Source: Mycocentrospora acerina
Lineage: Eukaryota > Ascomycota > Dothideomycetes > Pleosporales
DNA length: 64,000 bases
Direction of reading: 5' to 3'
Assembly: GCA_022701365.1 (NCBI GenBank)
Contig: JAKUHH010000025.1
Location: 868,001 to 932,000 of the forward strand
A model generated the notes under the pieces. It searched no databases. It was not told the origin of the DNA and saw only the letters and a list, made by a program, of their open reading frames with translations. A program made the position numbers and the translations under genes. Shown in pieces: positions 57,440-64,000 of the stretch (positions within the stretch are counted from its first letter, which is position 1; each line of letters opens with the position of its first letter).

Positions 57440-57575
57440 TTGTAGTGCTAGGCTAGGAGCTAGGCTAGGAGCTAGACTAGGAGTTAGACGAGGTCTAGGC
57501 TTGCTAGGGCTAGGCTTGCTGGTGCTAGGCTTGCTAGTGCTAGGCTTGCTAGTGCTAGGCTACAAGGGCTAGACT
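57440..57575 (+). repeat. CTAGGCTTGCTAGTG minisatellite in TRIM interior
   Basis: Tandem imperfect copies of GCTAGGAGCTAG and then CTAGGCTTGCTAGTG-type units. Absent from the truncated second interior. Confidence 0.7.
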
Positions 57576-57646
57576 ATAGAGCTATTATAATTGGGGTTCG
57601 CGGATATTGTCTTGCCTGCCTAACGCTCTTGGGACAAGAGCCTCTT

Positions 57647-57656
57647 AGGAGGGGGG
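57647..57656 (+). other. Polypurine tract of the TRIM element
   Basis: AGGAGGGGGG three bases before LTR copy 2, the expected place of the plus-strand primer of an LTR element, which fixes its orientation as plus. Confidence 0.65.
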
Positions 57657-57659
57657 TAG

Positions 57660-57854
57660 TGTAACGACTAAGCACGTGCACAGTCAACGTGGCTTACCTC
57701 GCTTATAGCATCTAGTCGGCAAAGTCTAGATCTAGCACTATATATATTATACTACACATAGAATACTTGCTTAAGTATTCTTGTGCTTACCTTTTGGTAT
57801 AAGTGGGGTTATTGCATAGTATCAATAGCAAGGGCAGGGCGCCTGACTATTACA
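57660..57854. repeat. TRIM LTR copy 2
   Basis: 195 bp, preceded by the polypurine tract. One visible G-to-A change (GCGTAG to GCATAG) relative to copies 1 and 3. Confidence 0.85.
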
Positions 57855-57963
57855 TAATACTTAAGCAAACCCAGAGGTCAAGAGTTCAATCCTAGCAGGG
57901 GCCAGAAGTCACTCTAGCTTAAATTATAGGCTCTAGAGGGTTAGACTTGTAGTGCTAGGCTAG

Positions 57964-58158
57964 TGTAACAACTAAGCACGTGCACAGTCAACGTAGCTTA
58001 CCTCGCTTGTAGCATCTAGTCAGCAAAGTCTAGATCTAGCACTATATATATTATACTACACATAGAATACTTGCTTAAGTATTCTTGTGCTTACCTTTTG
58101 GTATAAGTGGGGTTATTGCGTAGTATCAATAGCAAGGGCAGGGCGCCTGACTATTACA
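57964..58158. repeat. TRIM LTR copy 3
   Basis: 195 bp with several G-to-A changes (GTAACAAC, ACGTAGC, AGTCAGC), followed by the right GTAGT. Confidence 0.85.
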
Positions 58159-60030
58159 GTAGTAGTAGTAATAATATAGTAAGATCTCTAGGTAAGAGTA
58201 AGCTAACAGAGTTTAGCAAGAATATAGTAATAAGTAGCGCTTAAACTGTGTTTAAGTTAGGTCTGTTAGCTTGTGTATACTATATATATTTATAAATAAG
58301 AATTATAATCCCTAACTTAATTATCTTTTAAATATAATATATCTTTTACTCTATCTTTTTAGGCTTATAACTAGCTTTTTAGTCTTTATAGTAGGCCTAG
58401 CTTTTTTAGATACTTCTTATAAAAAGCCCTTAACTTATAAGAGGATCTTATAAAATTTAAAGCTTTATACTAAATAAAATCTAAATTATATCTAACTTAG
58501 CTAACTTAATATTTTAGTGTAAATTAATGCACTTTGCTAGCAAGTATCTCTTCTACCTCTTACTCTTCTATACTATAAATTAGGCTTTTAAAGAGTTTTA
58601 GTGCTTTTTATTTTAGTAAGAGATCTTAAGGATCTTTATATAAGATGCTTAGTAAAAAAACATTATAAATAAAAGAACTTAAGAGTAACTTTAACTAATA
58701 TAAGTAGCTAACTTGCTTTAGTACCTTAAAAAGTCCTTCTTATTATGTAGATAGCTTTTAGCTAGGCCTTATATTAGTTAAGTTTTTAGTAGATAGGTAT
58801 ACTATATCTTTAACTTACTAATCTACTAGTTATTAGTGCTTATTAACTACAGCTTATATTTAGGCTTAGGCCTTTTCTATATTATCTTTAGCTTATTACT
58901 ATGTATTATGCATGCAGGTTATTAATGCAAAGGTATCTTAGTAGTTAATCTTATTAAATTATTTAGCAGAGGGTATAGAGCTCTCCTAATTCTAACTCTG
59001 TTTTAGTTTACTGCTAAAAAGAAGCTAATACAAGGCTATCCTAATAGTACTATAAAAGAGAGTTATCTAAGTACAGTGAATTAAAAGTAAGAGGTTACTC
59101 TAGTTATCTTAGTAAAAGAATATAAAAGGCTGCAGTCTCTAATTAATATATTTATTTATAATCTCTATTTAGCTATCTGTTTCTTTATAATAGGCAGTAG
59201 AAAGTTTAACTTTTATACCTATAATTTAGCAGAATTCTAACTAAAAACTAGAGATAAATTAAAGACTATAGTTAGATATAACTATATCTAGGGTGTGTTT
59301 AAAATAGTATACTTATTAAATAAATAAGTTTGCTATGCTTTAGGCGTTAATTATCTTGTAATATAAGATAGTAATAGCTTATTTAAATAATTTATTAATA
59401 ATTACTATAATCTAGTTATACCTAGCTTAATCTTTAAGGAAATCTTTAAAATTAATATATAGGTGCTGCATTAGTCTCTTAGAGATAGGTAACAGGTATA
59501 AGTAACCTAGGAGACAGGACTGTCTTAGATAACCTCTATAATAAGTAACACAGTTTTGCATATACTATTAATAACTAGCCTTTATACCTTTCTAATAGTA
59601 CTATTAGGCTAGTAACTAATAAGCCTTTTTAGAGCTAGAGTGTGTAGTAGAGATTTAATTATATACTTTATAAATAAGCTAGGTATATAAGAGAGAATCT
59701 CTAAATAAGTAGAGTTAGTCTTAGTAGAGTAAAAGTCTATTACTAATCTAATAGTTATCTAGTAGCTTTACTTATTATTCTTTAAAGGTTAACTAGTTTT
59801 TGCAGAGAACTATATCTATTAGTTCTAAAGAGTTAAAATCTATAAAAGTTATATTAGTTAGTATAGCATTAATAGACACTATCTGTTAAACTTAAGTTTA
59901 GAGGTAGGTCTAGGCTAGATTAGTATTAATTTAGCTATAAAGATAATAGAGCCTAAGTAAGACTTATAATTAAGTATCTTCTTAGGCAGATTTTAACTAG
60001 CTTAGGTCCTATTCTTATTAGCTAAAGATA

Positions 60031-60147
60031 TTAGCCTTCTTATTATTCTTGCCTAGTATATACTTAATTTAGAAATTAAAAAGGGCTAAGGCTTTAGACT
60101 ATTATGCTTATCTAGCATTAAGTACCTTAGTAGTTATAAAGTATTCT
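60031..60147 (-). pseudogene. RNase H C-terminal relic
   Basis: YFITTKVLNAR followed, after changed codons, by LGKNNKKAN, the pattern at the end of Ty3/gypsy RNase H before integrase. Confidence 0.65.
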
Positions 60148-60790
60148 AAGGCGCAGTAGTCTAAAAAGACTAGGACTTAGGTCTAAAAAAAGGTTAGTTT
60201 AGCTTTCTATTTTAAGAAAGCTTAAAGAATAGCAAAAAGTTCTTTATTATATATTTCTTAATTAAGCTTAGCTTTAGATAAGACCTTACTATATAAAGCT
60301 ACAAGGTACTATTTCTTATTAAGGTGTTTTTAAGATAACACTCCTGCTCCAATGCTGTCTAATAAGTCTATTTTAATCTAAGTATTATACTTAGGTTTAA
60401 AATAATATAAGGTTAGTATTACTAAAAGAGCAGTCTTAAAGAGATAGAAAGCCTCTTTATACTTTAAGGTCTATACAAAAAGTATTATAAGGCTTTATAG
60501 TATAATAAAGGGTTTTGCAACCTATAAAAACCTAGTAATAAATTAGTAGTAAAAACTAGTAAAGCCTAGAAAGGACTTTACACTTATAATAGTAGTTAGT
60601 CTCTTTTAGTTCTTTAAAGCTTCTACTTTTTCTAAGTTAACCTTAATACCTTTATTAGTTAACATGTAACTAAGGTACTTTTTATGTATAATATAAAACT
60701 TGCTCTTCTTAATGTCTACTTAAAGGCTAGCAGCATGCAGTCTTTTTAGTACCTGCTTTATATGCTATTTATAAGTAATAGGGTATTCTA

Positions 60791-61115
60791 AATAGATTAA
60801 GATATTATCTAAGTAGGTAATATAGAAGTTATTTAGGAAATTAATTAATATATTATTTATTTATTATTAGTAGGTTGCAAGGCTATTGCAGAGGCTAAAG
60901 AGTAGTATCTTATATTTATATATTCTGTAACAGGTTTAGAAGGTAGTATATTCTTTAGAATCTAGATCTATATAGATATAGTTAAACACAGAATAAATAT
61001 TAAACTTAGTAAAGATCTTAGCTTTTAAAAAGCAGGCTAAGAGCTTATCTATATAAAGAATTAGATAGACATCTTTATAAGTAAAGTTATTTAGTTTATA
61101 ATAGTCTACATAAAT
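60791..61115 (-). pseudogene. Reverse transcriptase relic
   Basis: Contains VDYYKLNN (61115-61088) and YLDNILIY (60815-60791), the latter in place of a YLDD active-site box with the second Asp changed to Asn, plus stops between. Ty3/gypsy-type. Confidence 0.8.
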
Positions 61116-62350
61116 TTAGAAGTCCTTGTTAGCCTTCTAAATATATAAAATAAAAGAAATAAAAAAGCTCTAACTATGCTTAATCTAACCTTTTTATAGG
61201 TTTTTTTTAGATATAGCACTTAGTTACTTCTAACTTTTCTATATTCTGCTTATATAATAAGCTATAGCTGTTTAGCAAGGGTTTAGTAAATATAATCTTA
61301 TAGTTATACAGTTAAAAGTCTAGAAAGGTTTCTGCAGTAGTCTTGCTAAAGATATCTTAAAAAAGGTAGTAACAGAGAAGTAATTAGTCTTATACTAAGA
61401 CTGCGTTGTTAGGGTTATTTTCTAGCTTTTTTTTATCTAGAATTTAATTAATTCTATAAAAGCTAGTAGTAAAGAATTTGTTTTCTTAGTATTTTATATT
61501 AAAGTAGAAAGCATTAGTAGAAATAAGAGTAATATAAAAAGAAGGATTAGTAAGGACAGGTTCTAGTAAAGGTTAGATAAGTTTTAGTGTTAGGTCCTGT
61601 GTAATAAGAGGCAAGAACTTCTAACTCTTTAAGAGTTAGAGCATCTTTTAAATCTTATAAATAGTAGTAGTTATACTATACCTCTCTTAATAGTCCTCTT
61701 ATTCTTATAGCTTATCTTATTATGCAATATTTAAAGTAACAGTTTTAGTAGAAACTATTTAGTTAAGAGTTATTAAGAGCAGTAAAGCAGGATTATACAC
61801 AGCAGGATAGCAGCTTAGCTAGATAATCTAGGAGTAATCTGTATCTAACTATAGCTTAAAATACTTTATCTATTTAATTCTAATAATATAGTCTTATAAG
61901 CTAAGATCTACTATTATAAATAAGTAGTTATAGATCTTTTTTCTATTAATAATTAGATATAAACAGATATACTAAGTTACTAGAGAAGAGATTTAGTCTT
62001 AAAACCTCTAAACAGTAACTTAAAAAAGTAGCTTTTAGATAAGAGTCTAAAGAGCTAATAAAATAAAAGTAGTAATTTTTAAATTTAAGAAAAGATAACT
62101 TTAGGCACTAGTATTAATTAAGGAGTGTAATTAGACCCTAAAGCCTTTAGTGCAAAGAATAGAAAGAGAAAAGAAATATAGTCCTCTAAATAAGTTTAAA
62201 AGACTAAAGTTTAATAAGTTATAACAGTTTAGGCCTAAGAAGAGAAGTCCTTTTAGGTATCTTTATTTCTTGTCTAATCCTTTTCTTAGTTAAGGTCTTC
62301 TCTTAATTCTTTAATATCCTTATTAAGGTGTTTAAACTTAATTTTTTATA

Positions 62351-62411
62351 CTTAAGGCAAAGGACACTTACTTACAAAGTGTCCTAGCTTACTATAGTTA
62401 TAGTAATTGCC
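62351..62411 (-). pseudogene. gag zinc-knuckle relic
   Basis: Reads YYNYSKLGHFVSKCP: the spacing x2, x4 (then His), x4 (then Cys) of a CCHC knuckle with Tyr at the first two Cys positions, the change RIP makes in Cys codons. Confidence 0.75.
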
Positions 62412-63768
62412 TAGAGTTAGATTCTTTATAGGACTAGAAGTCTTAGATATAAGCTAAAAAGTAAGTAAAAGTTAGAGTTATATTTAGATATAGAAGTCTG
62501 CTTATTAGTATAAGTTATAGTTTATTTTTAGTAGTAACTTCTAAATTAGACTTAAATAAAGTTAACCTAGTTTATATATTATACAGATTATGCTTCTTAT
62601 AGTTAGAACTAAAAGATAGTTCCTTTATTCTATATTAAACACTATTAGGTGTTTAACTATAAGCTTAAAGAAGTTATTTTATTATTACTTAAACCTAAAG
62701 CTAGGCATCTGCTAGGTTAGTGTAATCTTTGTCTATAAGTAGTAAAACTATTCTAATCTAGGTACCTGTCTTTTAATAGTAGTACTAAGGAACTGTACTT
62801 TAAAAGTAAAGAAGGTTTCTGTCTTATTTATATAGAGTTTATTAAAAGTAGCCTAGCTTTTAGCTCTCTTATTTCTTATAACAAAATAAGACTTAAGTAG
62901 GTTAATTATATTTTCCGAATTTTAAAATAGTTAGATAAAGTATTAGATAGGTATTAAGGCTCTAGGTACTCTTTAGCTAGGCTAGAAGTATGTCCCTAGA
63001 CTAATGCTATACAGGCGCACTTACTCTAATAGTAGTCTACATTAATCTCTAATTAGTCTTAAATTAAAGCTTGCTATTAGCAAAAAGTAAGGTTGCAACT
63101 ATTATTAAAGATATTAATAGATAGTGTTCTTTTAGATAGTTTTATGTATATAGTATTATTAATTAAAATCTTAGACTAGAACTTTAAGAGTTAAGGTTAT
63201 TCTAAAAGAGTTAGTAGTAATTTAGTGCTAGGTAGAGGATAGTCTAGGGTAATTATAGCTTGCTATAGTTCCTAGATTTCTGTATAAAGCTAGTCTACTA
63301 GTTAAGCTAAGTCCTCTTTTCTTTAGTCTAAATCTAGTCTAGGTTCTGCACTATTTCTTACTAGATTAGGAGATAAAGTAAAATTAGATGCCTCTGCTAT
63401 TACCTTTAAGGTTAAGCCTTAAGTACATACTAATTTTTAAGTTAGTTCTTTTAAACCTAGAGTAATAGTAGCAGATATTAGAGTTAGGTCTAATTCTACT
63501 AAGTTCTTAATAGTCTCTAAGTTTCTACCTTAGCGCAATCCTACGCAGCTATTCTAAAGTAATCCTAATATAGTAGTCTAGGAAGTTCTAAACCTAAAGG
63601 CTTTAATTATTAGAAGATTATAAAGATCTTAGCTATAATAAAATACTAGAAATAATAGTATAGTCTAAATTAGTTCTAAATTAAATAAGGCTTAGATATA
63701 ATTTAGATAAAATAAGTAGTAATATTATTTAGAGGCTATTACTAGCTAGGACAAGTTTTTCTGTATAA

Positions 63769-64000
63769 TGTAACAACGCAGGTTATAAGAGAGTAATCTA
63801 AATAAGGTCTAAAGTGTCTACTACTAGATATATAGGAGTGCTAGGACTAGAGAGTAAACTAAAGATACTATTCTCTACACCTATAGGTCTTATACAAAAG
63901 GATACAGAAAAACTACTTTATAAAGCTACACAGACTGCCCCCCTTATATATACCTTCTTAGGGTTATTATCTAAGGCAAGTACAAATCAGGTAGCTATTA
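63769..64000 (-). repeat. LTR (5' LTR in element sense), cut by window end
   Basis: The first 232 bp of the same LTR, starting TGTAACAACGCAGG as at 55615. Differences from the other copy are mostly C/T or G/A. Confidence 0.8.

Larger units (their letters stand above)
57153..58158. mobile_element. Composite miniature LTR element (TRIM-like), three LTRs
   Basis: Three 195-bp LTRs (57153-57347, 57660-57854, 57964-58158), each TGTAAC..ATTACA and differing by a few transitions. Interior 1 is 312 bp (57348-57659) and ends in a polypurine tract AGGAGGGGGG; interior 2 is 109 bp and truncated. GTAGT flanks both ends (57148-57152 and 58159-58163). No coding capacity. GC-richer than the surrounding block, so younger. 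TRIM is the best name; it depends on another element for mobility. Confidence 0.82.
56811..58244 (+). pseudogene. Plus-strand coding relic antisense to the gypsy element, split by an insertion
   Basis: A frame from about 56811 reads REVLT-like and then a long helical run (GIEAVIKGIEEKIEEIAAKI, near 57010) and a basic RGKSSRSKVAVRGKV. It is broken by TAA/TAG codons that fit RIP of CAG/CAA/CGA. At 57153 a 1-kb element interrupts it; beyond 58163 the frame resumes (RSLGKSKLTEFSKNIVISSA) and ends with TAA at 58242-58244. It may be an accessory antisense ORF of the retroelement or another element's capsid-like protein. No family is recognised. Confidence 0.5.
54950..64000. other. AT-rich, RIP-like transposon block
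   Basis: The DNA becomes dominated by TA, AA and TT dinucleotides about 150 bases after the esterase gene and stays so to the window end, except for the GC-richer insert at 57153-58158. Reading frames are full of stops and CA/TG pairs look scarce, as RIP produces (C to T in CpA context). No ordinary gene is seen in it. Confidence 0.85.
55615..64000 (-). mobile_element. Decayed Ty3/gypsy LTR retrotransposon (runs off window)
   Basis: Two direct LTR copies: 55615-55902 (TGTAAC..ATTACA, 288 bp) and from 63769 to the window end, aligning over at least 230 bp. Between them, on the minus strand, are a gag-type zinc knuckle relic near 62411-62351, reverse transcriptase relics between 61115 and 60791, and an RNase H C-terminal relic near 60147-60031. 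This gag, RT, RNase H order is that of Ty3/gypsy. Integrase should fall in 58.2-60 kb but I could not read it. Stops and Cys-to-Tyr changes show RIP; no protein is intact. Confidence 0.82.

Noticed and set aside
1..64000. CRISPR arrays, operons, ribosome binding sites
   Set aside because: The genes are spliced and eukaryotic; none of the repeats has the spacing of a CRISPR array.

Overview
The window is nuclear DNA of a filamentous ascomycete. The evidence is genes with short GT..AG introns (mostly 47-240 nt), a SepH-like septation kinase, the fungal 21 kDa complex I subunit, Rtt106, Zn2Cys6 and C2H2 regulators, and an AT-rich repeat block at the right edge that looks mutated by repeat-induced point mutation (RIP). 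A Dothideomycete (Pleosporales-like) source is my inference. All exon maps were derived by hand from splice signals and frame continuity.

Layout. 1-5.4 kb: 3' part of a SepH-like gene, then an opposing short-chain dehydrogenase. 5.4-9.4 kb: a BCS1-like AAA ATPase and a C2H2 zinc-finger protein. 9.4-12.8 kb: a gene-poor stretch with one possible small gene and coding-like relics. 12.8-18.4 kb: aquaporin, a C-terminally anchored membrane protein, Rtt106, and a four-helix membrane protein. 18.4-29.3 kb: an accessory-looking block with large spacers holding a 14-helix-type MFS transporter, a GT-B glycosyltransferase, a Zn2Cys6 regulator and a divergent M20 amidohydrolase. 30-43.3 kb: a denser stretch with a DUF7923-like protein, a mitochondrial RRM protein, a P450, a GC-rich signal-peptide membrane protein, an NmrA-like reductase, a RING-like coiled-coil protein and a complex I subunit. 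43.3-45.9 kb: no gene seen. 45.9-54.8 kb: a small basic protein, an AVT-type amino acid transporter, pirin, a Dal5-type transporter and a type B carboxylesterase.

54.9-64 kb is an AT-rich transposon graveyard. It holds a decayed Ty3/gypsy element on the minus strand (LTR 55615-55902; second LTR from 63769, cut by the window end; gag zinc knuckle, reverse transcriptase and RNase H relics in order) and an inverted solo LTR. Nested inside is a younger composite miniature LTR element: three 195-bp LTRs flanked by a matching GTAGT. It interrupts a plus-strand coding relic antisense to the gypsy genes, and that relic's frame becomes continuous again when the insert and one GTAGT are taken out.

Working together: the clearest functional grouping is the MFS transporter, glycosyltransferase, Zn2Cys6 regulator and amidohydrolase, which could be a small conjugation, export and hydrolysis locus. 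The other genes look like ordinary housekeeping or unrelated neighbours.
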